NCBI GenBank assembly: GCA_020633995.1
Contig: JACKCO010000004.1
Coordinates: 372,001-436,000 of the forward strand
DNA from: Campylobacterota bacterium
Lineage (GTDB): Bacteria > Babelota > Babeliae > Babelales > RVW-14
DNA: 64,000 nucleotides
Reading direction: 5' to 3'
The notes below the pieces were generated by a model. The model ran no database searches and was not told where the DNA came from. It worked only from the letters and a program-made list of their open reading frames with translations. Below, one piece after another: positions 32,645-41,170 of the stretch. A program made the translations under genes and the position numbers. Positions within the stretch are counted from its first letter, which is position 1. Each line of letters opens with the position of its first letter.

Positions 32645-32661
32645 TAGTTTCCCTTCCATTT

Positions 32662-35600
32662 TTATTTAATAAATTTGCCAATTTTGCTTACAGACCTACC
32701 TATGTTTGTGGCGCGAGGCATGTTTACACGCGGAGGTGTCGGTGTGTGTAATTGTTGTGGCATTCTTGGTGTTGCTACTGCCTGGCGAGGTAGTTGTGGT
32801 TGTTGCTGCGGTCTAAAGCTAAAGTTAATATTTTTTCCATGGTTACCTTGGTTAAACTGTGGCTGCAGTTGAGGTAATGGCTGTTGTGGTATGATGCTAG
32901 TCCTACTCAAGTTTAAGTGCTGAATCGGCACTGATGGCGTATTTACCTGATTTGGTATTGCAAAAGATTGCCCCTGCGGTCTACCAACAGGAAGCCTCAT
33001 TTGTTTTTGCTGCTGGACGGCTTTTTGTGCCTGTTGCAATTGTGCTGACACTGCATCTCTATCAAAAGGCAGTGGTTGTTGTGTAGTTGTTTGAAGGCTT
33101 GGCAAACTTACTGTGCTTCCTGCAGCTGGAACAGGTGCAGATTTTGCAGATCCTTTACCGTTGCGCTTTTGTACTTCACGTAAAAGTTTTTGCGTAAATG
33201 CTGGATCAAGTGTAACAGTTGCTTGACCATGACCTTGAGAAGCTATGTTTTGCCTGAGTGTTTGTTCAAACTGTTCTAGCTCTTCTTGGGTCCATTGGCA
33301 TTCTACTTGAGGAGTATCCACACTTTCTGGTATTTGCCTGTGGTGTGCAGCAAGCGCTTCTTGCAAAGCTTCTAGTTCCAATTCACGTTGTGCAAGTTCT
33401 GCTTGGGCACTATCACCACCACGTTCATATTGTGCGGTTATTATATCGTCTGCCACAAAACTTTGTTCGGTTGACGGACCTACCTGTCCGGCAGGCTCTG
33501 ATGTACCTTTACTTTTTTCTACAACGTCAAACGGATTTTCAGTTTTTTGAGCATCGCCAAAGTTGAGTGTTTGTAATACATCTTTTTTTGCCCGTTCACT
33601 TACTAGTTCCAAGCGGCTGATAAGGTCTTGTTCATCTTGAATCTTCCACGCGTCTTGGGCGAAGTTGTCACGTACTTGCTCAGTAGCGATTTCTCTCTTG
33701 TTTTCTCTTTCTTTAATAGCTTCCAATTGCGCTTGCTCTTCACGTTCTTTAGCAATGCGTTCTTGTTGAGCTTGCTCCTCGAGTTGTGTAAGTCTTTGTG
33801 TAACCGGAGCACGCTCTTTAAGTTCAGCAAGTTCTTGTTTTTTTGTTTGTTCTGCTCGCTGTGCTACTTCATTGACTTGTTTTTCAAGCTCTGCTTTACG
33901 TTTTTCTATGGCTTGAGTAAAACCTGTATTTTTAGCTATTTCTGCTTCTTGATCAGCTAGGGCTTTTGCTTGCGCTGTTTGTGTTTTTAGCTTTTCTTGT
34001 TGAGATTTGTTTTTAATCGTTTGTTCAAATTGCGCTCGATTATCATTGTATTTTATTTGCTTACGCTCCTCTTGTCTTTGCTTGAGTGCATCACGTTTTG
34101 TTTGGCGTTCTTGAGCGATTTGCGCTTGACGAGCCTGCTGAGCAGCTTGTTGTTGTGCTAAGTGTTCTTGATCTGCTTGTTGGCGAGCAAGCCTTTTTTG
34201 TTTGATTTCCTCAAGTTTATCACGGTACCGTTCACGTTCTAATGCTTTTTGCTGTTCTTCTTGCTCAAGTTTTTCTTGTGCTTGACGTTGTTTAAGCTCA
34301 TGTGCTTCTTTTTCTTGCTCAAGCTGCTTTTGGCGAGCTTGCTCTTCACGTAGTATTTGCTGAGTTGTCTCTTGCGCTAGTTCTGCATCTATTTTTGTAC
34401 GCTCAGCTGCCAGATCCTGGCGCGTCTGAGCTTGTAATGCTTTTTCTTGTTGGGATAATGACTTGTTAGTAGCATTTTTCAAGCGTGCCTGGCGCTCATG
34501 TTCTTTGGCAAGACGTTCTTGCCGCGCTTGATTGCGCAGTTGCTTTTTTTCAGCACGTTTACGAGCAGCATCTTCAAGGCGTTGTTTGCGCGCCTGTTCT
34601 TCTTGTGCAAGTCTCTTTTTAACAGGCTTGTTTTCTTTAAGTTCTTTAACTTCTTGTTCGCGCTCAAGTTTTGCCTGTTCTGCTAGTTTTTCAAGTTTTG
34701 CTTGCTCTTCGGCTTCTTGAGCTTCAATTTCTTTTTTGGCTTGTTCAAGCTCTTTGCGTGCTTGGGCAAGTTTGCGCTTTTCGGCCTCAGCTTGAAGCTT
34801 TTCTTGATCACGTTTTTCTTTGCTTTCTTTCTTTTCCGCCAAAAGCAAGCGAGCGTTTTCAGCTTCTTTGTCGGCTATCGATTTGGCATCTTTTATTGCC
34901 TGACGCGCTTTATTGAATTTTTCTGCGCCTCTTTGGTATTGTTCCGCTTGTAGTTCAGCTTTACGCTTATTGACCTGATCCTGGAAATCTTGTTTATTTT
35001 GTTTATCAAACTTGCGTTTTTCGGCATCAAGACGATTATTTTTTTGTTTTTCATCTTCTTGCTTGCGCTTTATTCCGGCGATAAAACGGGCATTATTGCG
35101 ACCATATCTTTTGCGTTCCTCGCGTGGCTTCTTGTCTGTTGATTCCCCACCGTGGGCAAAGTCTGCAGCTGAAAATGGGAATGAATCGTCAGCATTATCA
35201 CCACTCATGCCTTTAGCTGGTCCGCCTGGGGTTGCTTTTGATGCGCTTGGCCCTGTTGAGCCACCTAGGCCAGGAGCTGGGATTGCTGGTGGTACAGGTA
35301 TACCAGGTATTGCCGTTTTAGGCGTTGTTTCTGGTCTATTTTCGGTTTCTGCTCCTTGCTCTGGGGCAAACTCATTGATTGATTCCGGATCATAGCTCAT
35401 TGCTGGGTCTAAATCATCACCATATGTTTCTAACAGCAGCTCAGGGTCTGTAGCCTGATTGACTAGAGGAATGAGTGGCTTAAGGCTACTATCTTGTCCA
35501 TTGGTTATGGTGATGCTATCACAAGAAGCCGTATTTTGAGATTTTTTGGGCTGTTTAATGCGTGGCTGGTAGTGGCTACCTGAGCCAGCAACCATAGTTT

Positions 35601-35997
35601 TGGGGCTGATGCTACCGCGTTTGCTATAATTACCTTCTGAATGGAAGGCATCACATCCAAGGTGTGAAATAGGCGCTTGGACCGAATTTCGGCCTGTTAC
35701 GACTGATTTTTGAATAAATGGGCTTTGGGTCTGTGTTCCCCAGTTAAGGCCTTGCTGGCCAGCTGGTTGGGCCGACTTTTGCCGCGAAAAGCTGATAGAT
35801 GGGGTCTGCACAGCACTGCTACGATCCACAATACCCTGGTTTGGGGCAACAGGACGTCTGGCAACAACACAAACGTTTGCTGGACGGACAGGAGCGATTG
35901 GTTCAACCGGGGTTCGATCGACCAATATCCATGGCGTACCAACAGCCGTTAGGGCCGCAATAAGCGCTGTAGATAATGATTTTATGCCATTATTCAC
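32662..35997 (-). CDS. Very large exported coiled-coil protein
   Basis: 1111 residues from the GTG at 35997, chosen because GGAGG lies seven bases upstream; an ATG 18 bases earlier is the alternative. The N-terminus MNNGIKSLSTALIAALTAVG is signal-like. About 270 Pro/Ser/Gln-rich residues follow, then a coiled coil from about 290 to 800 made of Lys/Glu/Gln/Ala/Arg with recurrent QEKLEQEEQQKALERE-type heptads. A Pro/Gln-rich C-terminal 200 residues contain QQPLPQLQPQFNQ and end in SVSKIGKFIK. There are no enzymatic motifs. It heads a three-gene leftward operon with a good promoter. A surface fibre, scaffold or host-directed effector is possible; none is shown. Confidence 0.7.
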   Translation of the reverse strand: MNNGIKSLSTALIAALTAVGTPWILVDRTPVEPIAPVRPANVCVVARRPVAPNQGIVDRSSAVQTPSISFSRQKSAQPAGQQGLNWGTQTQSPFIQKSVVTGRNSVQAPISHLGCDAFHSEGNYSKRGSISPKTMVAGSGSHYQPRIKQPKKSQNTASCDSITITNGQDSSLKPLIPLVNQATDPELLLETYGDDLDPAMSYDPESINEFAPEQGAETENRPETTPKTAIPGIPVPPAIPAPGLGGSTGPSASKATPGGPAKGMSGDNADDSFPFSAADFAHGGESTDKKPREERKRYGRNNARFIAGIKRKQEDEKQKNNRLDAEKRKFDKQNKQDFQDQVNKRKAELQAEQYQRGAEKFNKARQAIKDAKSIADKEAENARLLLAEKKESKEKRDQEKLQAEAEKRKLAQARKELEQAKKEIEAQEAEEQAKLEKLAEQAKLEREQEVKELKENKPVKKRLAQEEQARKQRLEDAARKRAEKKQLRNQARQERLAKEHERQARLKNATNKSLSQQEKALQAQTRQDLAAERTKIDAELAQETTQQILREEQARQKQLEQEKEAHELKQRQAQEKLEQEEQQKALERERYRDKLEEIKQKRLARQQADQEHLAQQQAAQQARQAQIAQERQTKRDALKQRQEERKQIKYNDNRAQFEQTIKNKSQQEKLKTQTAQAKALADQEAEIAKNTGFTQAIEKRKAELEKQVNEVAQRAEQTKKQELAELKERAPVTQRLTQLEEQAQQERIAKEREEQAQLEAIKERENKREIATEQVRDNFAQDAWKIQDEQDLISRLELVSERAKKDVLQTLNFGDAQKTENPFDVVEKSKGTSEPAGQVGPSTEQSFVADDIITAQYERGGDSAQAELAQRELELEALQEALAAHHRQIPESVDTPQVECQWTQEELEQFEQTLRQNIASQGHGQATVTLDPAFTQKLLREVQKRNGKGSAKSAPVPAAGSTVSLPSLQTTTQQPLPFDRDAVSAQLQQAQKAVQQQKQMRLPVGRPQGQSFAIPNQVNTPSVPIQHLNLSRTSIIPQQPLPQLQPQFNQGNHGKNINFSFRPQQQPQLPRQAVATPRMPQQLHTPTPPRVNMPRATNIGRSVSKIGKFIK

Positions 35998-36070
35998 GAT
36001 ATAACCTCCATTCACAAATAACCTCTATTTTCCTTGTCCCAGCTGGCCTAGGCCACCCGAGCACTCTTTT

Positions 36071-36098
36071 ATCCTACCAGGCCCACGTATATTGTCAA
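36071..36098 (-). promoter_or_regulatory. Promoter of the large coiled-coil operon
   Basis: On the minus strand a perfect TTGACA (36098-36093), a 16-bp spacer, TAGGAT (36076-36071). It is about 75 bases before the GTG start. Confidence 0.55.
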
Positions 36099-36155
36099 AT
36101 GGTAAATTAATAATTTTTAATGGTAATTTAAGGAATGGTCGAAAAACGATGAAAA

Positions 36156-36170
36156 GTCCTATGGTAGGAC
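36156..36170. repeat. Operator-like inverted repeat GTCCTA-TGG-TAGGAC
   Basis: Perfect 6-bp arms around three bases, midway between the two divergent promoters. Position and symmetry fit a binding site that could control both transcripts. Confidence 0.4.
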
Positions 36171-36219
36171 AATACTACAATAATTTTGGGGTATGGTTTG
36201 CTTGATCTGTTCTGTTTAA

Positions 36220-36249
36220 TTGAAAAAACCTACATAAATACTTTACAAT
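36220..36249 (+). promoter_or_regulatory. Promoter of the kinase-like gene
   Basis: TTGAAA at 36220-36225, an 18-bp spacer, TACAAT at 36244-36249. Transcription would start near 36256, only a few bases before the heptamer hairpin. Confidence 0.5.
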
Positions 36250-36261
36250 AATGGTAATTAA

Positions 36262-36323
36262 TTAACCCTTAACCCTTAACCCTTGGGTTAAGGGTTAAGG
36301 GTTAAGGGTTAAGGGTTAAGGGG
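36262..36323 (+). repeat. Heptamer repeat hairpin (TTAACCC)3-TT-(GGGTTAA)5-GGGG
   Basis: Three exact TTAACCC units (36262-36282), two T, then five exact GGGTTAA units (36285-36319) and GGGG. The first 21 bases and the first three right-hand units form a perfect hairpin whose loop can close as CTTG. The right side has six G-tracts of three or more separated by TTAA, which meets the usual G-quadruplex rule. The array ends 13 bases before the start codon at 36337, and its last bases (AAGGGGAAGG) provide the ribosome site. Copy number could vary by slippage. Confidence 0.8.
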
Positions 36324-36336
36324 AAGGTTAAAGATC

Positions 36337-37884
36337 ATGAAAAAAATAGTAACGGTTTTTCTTTTAGGACTGGTCGCTTGGGCGGGGTCAGTAGATGGAG
36401 CTCTCTCAGAGCAAGATATTCTCGATGAAGTTGTCGGCTATCTTCAAAAAGAGGCGACTATCAAAGATAAGTTTAAAAGTATCACAGAACAAAAGATCTA
36501 TGTTCCAAGTAGTAAAAAAAATGGGCTAACTCATATTATTTCTATATCAACTCAAGGCGACAATTGGTTGACTGTGGGTTATGTTGTTAAAATTTTTGAT
36601 AATAAGAGCAATTTGAATGCGTTCACCAAAGATAAGGGGTATAAGAGTGGTGGTATCATCAAAAATAGCGAAGTAATACATTTTGTTCTAATGCTTGAAA
36701 GTCAGCATATCTTGGATGAGGTAGTAGCTTATCTTAGACAAAACTCGCCGTACAAGAAGTTGTTTACAAAGATATCAAATCAAAAAATTCATGAAACAAG
36801 TGGGGGTGGGTCAGATCCTTCGAGTGCTATAGGCTCTGCATCTAACTCGACTCATATTATTTTTATTACGGCAACTGATAATACAAATCAATCGGCTGGC
36901 TATGTGGTTAAAATATTGAGAGACCGGGATGGCATAGACTCTGAACAAAAAATCATTACCGAAGGGATTGTCGATAAGATTGATCTTGTTATCAACAAAT
37001 ACAAAAAAAAGAATACAAGTAAAAAACTACCGATACATGTCAAATATTACGAGACCGGGACTATTGCCCAAGGTGGTGACGGCAGCAACGATATCTCGTT
37101 TGTTCTTATGTCTGCTGCTAAAGGTAAGCCATTGGATGTGGTGGCAAATAATATTACAAACTATAGTGAACAGCAATTGGATGAAATGGGACGTGACATT
37201 GGTGAGCAAATGGGCAATTTAACCTGTGCATATTTCACAGAAAAGAACTCAATTTTGCGATACGGTGATCCAGAATCACAAAATTGCTTATATGAACCCA
37301 GTGAAAAGCAGCTCTATCGAATAGACCTAGCAAATACCTGGGAAGTTGAGTACGAAGAAGACACTCCAAGGTTGTTGGGCTTTTCAAGTAAACTTGCTAG
37401 TTACTACAGCGCAGAGGAGTTTATTTTCAAGGGAGTTTGGTTTAGATTTTTTGAAAGGAATGTTAAGACATTTACCGAACAATGGGATAAAGGTAAAGGC
37501 AAGCATATTAATCCATACTATGATTCGGGAAAAAATCTTGAAACCTTCAAAGAATATAGATTGAGATACACTTTTGCCCAAGCCTTCTATGAAGGTTACT
37601 ATGAAGCTGTTAAAGGTCTTAAGCGTAAGGATTGGGATATGCATGAAGATTCATTTGTTGTGTCGGTCAATAAATTGAAAAACCGTGAGGATGAGAACTA
37701 TCCAGGTATTGTTCCAGCATTAAAGAAAGAATTTAAAACTGATGCTCAACCAATCATCGATTATCTTTTTGCTCCAGTAAAAGGCTCTAAAGCAGGAACC
37801 CCGAAGGTTAATGATGTTACCAGTCTACTCCATGTACTCAAGCTTAAGATGCTTAGGCTGATAGGTATGGTTGGTTCAAAATAA
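36337..37884 (+). CDS. Exported protein with a degenerate protein-kinase/APH-like fold
   Basis: 515 residues with a signal peptide (MKKIVTVFLLGLVAWAGSVDGA). Two related N-terminal segments (about 24-90 and 121-197) each run from (I)LDEVV-(A/G)-YL to T-HII-I and GYVVKI. In the second, Lys192 and Glu209 could be the ATP-binding Lys and its partner. A hinge-like FVLMSAAKGKPLDVV (255-269) follows, then RYGDPESQNCLY with Asp311 and Asn316, and RIDLAN with Asp330. This D-x4-N...ID spacing matches the catalytic loop and metal site of aminoglycoside-phosphotransferase-like kinases, except that Tyr309 replaces the usual His. No named family recognised; the kinase reading is inference from motifs. Confidence 0.6.
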   Translation: MKKIVTVFLLGLVAWAGSVDGALSEQDILDEVVGYLQKEATIKDKFKSITEQKIYVPSSKKNGLTHIISISTQGDNWLTVGYVVKIFDNKSNLNAFTKDKGYKSGGIIKNSEVIHFVLMLESQHILDEVVAYLRQNSPYKKLFTKISNQKIHETSGGGSDPSSAIGSASNSTHIIFITATDNTNQSAGYVVKILRDRDGIDSEQKIITEGIVDKIDLVINKYKKKNTSKKLPIHVKYYETGTIAQGGDGSNDISFVLMSAAKGKPLDVVANNITNYSEQQLDEMGRDIGEQMGNLTCAYFTEKNSILRYGDPESQNCLYEPSEKQLYRIDLANTWEVEYEEDTPRLLGFSSKLASYYSAEEFIFKGVWFRFFERNVKTFTEQWDKGKGKHINPYYDSGKNLETFKEYRLRYTFAQAFYEGYYEAVKGLKRKDWDMHEDSFVVSVNKLKNREDENYPGIVPALKKEFKTDAQPIIDYLFAPVKGSKAGTPKVNDVTSLLHVLKLKMLRLIGMVGSK

Positions 37885-37895
37885 AAAATAGTGAT

Positions 37896-39005
37896 TTAAT
37901 CAATCTTAATAAACTGACAGTCTTTGCTTGCAAGTAGCTGTTGGACTGGTGTGGTAATAGCTGGCACTGTGACAAAGAACTGGCCAGGTAAGTCGTACAA
38001 AAGTTGTAGGCAGCGGGCAAGGTAGTTTTGGTCAAAATCAGTCATAAAATCGTCAAGAAGCAAAATGCTTGAAAGCCCTTGGTCGCAAAGTAGCTTTAGC
38101 TGAGCAATTTTAAGTAAAAGTGTAAGTAATTTTTGTTGGCCACGTGAGCCGTAGGTACGGGCATTTTTGTCTTGAAACGTTACTAAAAAGTCGTCTAAAT
38201 GTGCCCCAAATAAACTGCGCTCAAGTGCAAGTTCTCGATGCAGCTGTTTATCGCGGTATGCAGGCCAGAAAGAAGTGAAATTTTGCCCATATGCTTGCTT
38301 GTGTTTGTAGGTCAAGCTAGCCGAAAGCCCCGTATTGTCATTAGTAAAATATTGCTCAAGAAGCTGGTTAATAACCTGGCCAAGCTGTTCAAGGTAATGC
38401 GTACGCTGGTCGCAGATAGCAAATGACTCTTCCCAGAGCTTTTGGCTCCACACCTCAATCTGATCGCTATACTTGACTGCGGCTCGTGTTCGGTGTGCAT
38501 CAGCAAGCATTTTGTTACGTTGTTGCATGATTTGCCTGTAACGCTTAAAAACAGGCAGTAAGCTTGGGTCTTGTAAGAGCAAGGCATAACTTAAAAAGTC
38601 ACGGCGCAACTCAGGTGCGCCGTGAATAAGCTGCAGATCACCTGCAGTGAGTGTGATGAGCCGGTAATGAGTTATAAGATCTTTATATGAGGTTGCTGCT
38701 TTGTCATTGAGTTTGACAACTTTGCCCTCACGTTGATTATAACCGATCTTTATGGCGTTTGTTTCCAAGCCATTATCGGCCTGTGCATTAATGGTAACAA
38801 AAAAATAGTCATTGTTAAGATTGATCAGCTCTCGTTGTACATGTGTTCTGAACGAGCGAAGATAACAACAGTAGTGTAATGCTTCCAAAATGCTGGTTTT
38901 ACCAGACCCGTTCAGACCCTCAATAACAACACATTTACGATCAAACTCAAATGTTTTTTCGGTAAAACAACGAAAATTTTTTAGCGTAAGCGTATTAACA
39001 AACAC
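37896..39005 (-). CDS. recF: DNA replication and repair protein RecF
   Basis: SMC-like ATPase that helps load RecA at gaps. 369 residues. Walker A GLNGSGKTS at about 30-38 after LTLKNFRCF, signature YGSRGQQKLLTLLLKIAQ near 287-304, and Walker B ILLLDDFMTDFD near 318-329, all in the expected order. It lies nine bases after dnaN and is probably co-transcribed from the dnaN promoter. Convergent with the kinase-like gene, 11 bases apart, with no clear terminator between. Confidence 0.94.
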   Translation of the reverse strand: MFVNTLTLKNFRCFTEKTFEFDRKCVVIEGLNGSGKTSILEALHYCCYLRSFRTHVQRELINLNNDYFFVTINAQADNGLETNAIKIGYNQREGKVVKLNDKAATSYKDLITHYRLITLTAGDLQLIHGAPELRRDFLSYALLLQDPSLLPVFKRYRQIMQQRNKMLADAHRTRAAVKYSDQIEVWSQKLWEESFAICDQRTHYLEQLGQVINQLLEQYFTNDNTGLSASLTYKHKQAYGQNFTSFWPAYRDKQLHRELALERSLFGAHLDDFLVTFQDKNARTYGSRGQQKLLTLLLKIAQLKLLCDQGLSSILLLDDFMTDFDQNYLARCLQLLYDLPGQFFVTVPAITTPVQQLLASKDCQFIKID

Positions 39006-39014
39006 GTTACAATG

Positions 39015-40148
39015 CTATTGTTCTTGGCCTGTTTGACTGAGTGAGACCGGCATAACCAAGTACGTCATGTCGTATTCTTCAGTTTTTGTGTCAAAAATAA
39101 TTGGCTTAATATTATTTTTGATGTGAAATGCTACCTGCTGGTCCGGGAAAACCTGGAGGCCATTAAGCAGGTACGGTGAATAAAAGCGGCTTTCAATAGC
39201 GTCACCATCGTACTCTTCCAGTGTGAGCGACTCCTCCAAGCGACCAACATCTTTGTTGTGCAAATTAACGTGGACTGCGCCTTTGTCAAAGGTAAAGTTG
39301 GTTGAGACAAATTGGCCTGCGAGCAGACAGCTTGTACGCTTGAGTGTGCGCAGGAAAGCGTCTTTGCTTAGACGCGCAGGCATAAAGCCTTCGCGGTCAA
39401 GCACTGCTTGGTAAGTAGGGAATTTTTCAGAAATAAGTTTGGTGAAAAAATTGAAGTTTTTGCCGGAAAATACTACTTGGTTGCCACAGGTTCCCAAAAA
39501 CACTGCTTGACTGTCATCACCACTTTCAAGAATTTTTTTAAGTTCAACGATGGCACGCTTAGGCATAAGCCAGTTTTTTTCTTCTTCAAGTGTGTATTTT
39601 GCCGTTGTGATGCGTGCAAGGCAGTGTCCGTCAGTGGCGACCATTGCAAGATGTTGCGGCCCAACCTCAAACAACAAACCGTTAAGCGCTGGATTTGCGT
39701 TATTGCTTGGTATAAGAAATGCAACTTTGTTAAGCAGTGTGAGTAAAAACTGTCCGTCAAGTTCCATTAAATTTTCTATGCGTTCTGGAAATGGTGGAAA
39801 TTGTTGCGCGTCTTTAATATTGAGAACAAGCTCAACGCTGCCTGAGACAAGCTTCAAGCTGGTGTCATGTAGATGAAGCGTAATCGGCTCGTCCAGTTCC
39901 TTGACGACTTCAAAAATGCGGCGTCCAGAAATAAGAAAGCTTGTTGTGCCATCCAGGTCGCTTTCAATAGGCATTGTTGATTGCAAACTTACTTCAAGGT
40001 CGGTTGCTTTCAATGTTAATTCGCGAGGAGCAACATGAAATAAAATTGTCTCGGTTACATCAAGTGTCGTGCGCTTGTTGCAAATTGGCTGCATCGCGCT
40101 TAAAAGACTGAGTAATTCTTTTGGATTGACGGTAAACTGTCCACTCAT
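39015..40148 (-). CDS. dnaN: DNA polymerase III beta sliding clamp
   Basis: Ring-shaped processivity factor. 377 residues, normal length. The three-domain pattern is recognisable: the N-terminal MSGQFTVNPKELLSLLSAMQPICNKRT, the middle NGLLFEVGPQHLAMVATDGHCLA, and the C-terminal YLLNGLQVFPDQQVAFHIKNNIKPIIF, ending with TYLVMPVSL (the usual Y-L-x-M-P-x-R/K-x end). dnaA is not adjacent here; dnaN-recF is instead preceded by a Xer recombinase gene. A near-consensus promoter precedes it. Confidence 0.95.
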   Translation of the reverse strand: MSGQFTVNPKELLSLLSAMQPICNKRTTLDVTETILFHVAPRELTLKATDLEVSLQSTMPIESDLDGTTSFLISGRRIFEVVKELDEPITLHLHDTSLKLVSGSVELVLNIKDAQQFPPFPERIENLMELDGQFLLTLLNKVAFLIPSNNANPALNGLLFEVGPQHLAMVATDGHCLARITTAKYTLEEEKNWLMPKRAIVELKKILESGDDSQAVFLGTCGNQVVFSGKNFNFFTKLISEKFPTYQAVLDREGFMPARLSKDAFLRTLKRTSCLLAGQFVSTNFTFDKGAVHVNLHNKDVGRLEESLTLEEYDGDAIESRFYSPYLLNGLQVFPDQQVAFHIKNNIKPIIFDTKTEEYDMTYLVMPVSLSQTGQEQ

Positions 40149-40196
40149 GATCTACCCATTTTTTTGAGAAGTTTATGTTCAAAGTTCGTTGGAGAA

Positions 40197-40225
40197 AGTA
40201 TACAATGCCTGTTCAAAAATGTAAA
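40197..40225 (-). promoter_or_regulatory. dnaN-recF promoter
   Basis: On the minus strand TTTACA (40225-40220), a 17-bp spacer, TATACT (40202-40197). It lies about 50 bases before the dnaN start codon, just after the xer stop codon. Confidence 0.6.
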
Positions 40226-40235
40226 AGTCGGCGAC

Positions 40236-41159
40236 CTATGCACGTGGATGTTTTTTGTTGTAAATCTTACGAACTTCGTTGTTACCAAGATGCGTGTAGG
40301 TTTGTACTGTTGCCAGACTTTCATGTCCTAAAATCATCTGTAGTGAGCGGATATCAACGCCGCTTTTGAGTAAGTGTGTTGCTAGAGAGTGACGTAGGCT
40401 GTGTGGTGAGATATCTTTAAAAATACCAGCTTGTGAAAGAAACTTTTTAAGAATAAGCCAGAAAGTTTGGCGTGACATGGGTTTTGTTTTGGTGCCAACG
40501 GTTCGCGTAGGGAAAAGGTAAGTACTACTACGTTGTAGCGCCATCATGTTTTTAGGCAAAAGCTTGATGTGGACGTTTTCAAGGTAATATGTGAGTAGCT
40601 CTAGAATGTTTTTTGGTAGTGGTACCATGCGTTCTTTTTTTCCCTTACCAATCAAATGAATAAAGCCCGTGTCAAAATGAAGTTGATCAACAGTAATGTT
40701 GACGAGTTCTGAAACACGCATACCCGTTGCATACAACAAATACAGCATGACTTTATTGCGTATGCCCTTTGGAGACGAATCTTTGTTTGCAGCATTGAGT
40801 AAGCGTTCGATTTCTTGCTCGGTTAGATAATGGGGTAATGTTTTTTCAACTTTGGGAAAAACAAGTGTTTTACCGTAGTTTGTAAAACCAAATCGTTCGT
40901 GTAAAAAATTAAAAAAAAGTTTCAAGCTTGAGATTCTTCGTGACAATGTTCGGGCAGAAACGCCTTGTTTTTTACAGTGTTTTAAAAATGCACTCAAGTT
41001 GACTTTGGTAATTTTTTTTAACGTTACTTTTGATTTTTTCAAGAACTGCTCAAATTGAGCAAGGTCGTTGCGATATGAGAGAAACGTGTTTTGTGAAACA
41101 CGTTTCTCGGTAAGTAAAAATGCATGAAACTGAGCAATGTAATCGATTGCCTGAGGCAT
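40236..41159 (-). CDS. Tyrosine recombinase XerC/XerD-type
   Basis: 307 residues. The N-terminal SAM-like domain (FHAFLLTEKRVSQNTFLSYRNDL) and the catalytic domain match the Xer family. The catalytic set is complete: Arg148 in ATGMRVSEL, Lys174 in GKGKKER, His253 and Arg256 in PHSLRHSLATHLL, His279 in LGHESL, and the nucleophile Tyr288 in VQTYTH. Xer recombinases resolve chromosome dimers at dif. Length and housekeeping context favour that role over a mobile-element integrase; no attachment-site repeats are seen nearby. I cannot separate XerC from XerD, and reduced genomes may have only one. It follows proS by 11 bases. Confidence 0.9.
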   Translation of the reverse strand: MPQAIDYIAQFHAFLLTEKRVSQNTFLSYRNDLAQFEQFLKKSKVTLKKITKVNLSAFLKHCKKQGVSARTLSRRISSLKLFFNFLHERFGFTNYGKTLVFPKVEKTLPHYLTEQEIERLLNAANKDSSPKGIRNKVMLYLLYATGMRVSELVNITVDQLHFDTGFIHLIGKGKKERMVPLPKNILELLTYYLENVHIKLLPKNMMALQRSSTYLFPTRTVGTKTKPMSRQTFWLILKKFLSQAGIFKDISPHSLRHSLATHLLKSGVDIRSLQMILGHESLATVQTYTHLGNNEVRKIYNKKHPRA

Positions 41160-41170
41160 ACACGTCTCCC

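Larger units (their letters stand above)
36016..36336. other. Divergent regulatory region, about 320 bp
   Basis: Shared control region of the leftward exported coiled-coil operon and the rightward kinase-like gene. It contains a promoter for each side, a 15-bp inverted repeat between them, and a heptamer-repeat hairpin in the leader of the rightward gene (separate entries). Confidence 0.65.

Noticed and set aside
33258..35395. Several long rightward frames opposite the large coiled-coil gene
   Set aside because: They are antisense shadows of a low-complexity Lys/Glu/Gln/Ala-rich gene, which rarely yields stop codons on the opposite strand; none has a ribosome site and family features.
36262..36323. 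Heptamer array as a CRISPR array or a telomere
   Set aside because: Units are seven bases with no spacers, so not CRISPR. A telomere would be at a DNA end, and both flanks carry genes.
40175..40369. 64-codon rightward frame over the dnaN promoter
   Set aside because: It overlaps the xer gene on the other strand and the dnaN promoter; its composition looks like a shadow frame.
40236..41159. Xer recombinase as the integrase of a mobile element
   Set aside because: No tRNA, direct-repeat attachment site, phage or conjugation gene nearby; it sits between proS and dnaN.
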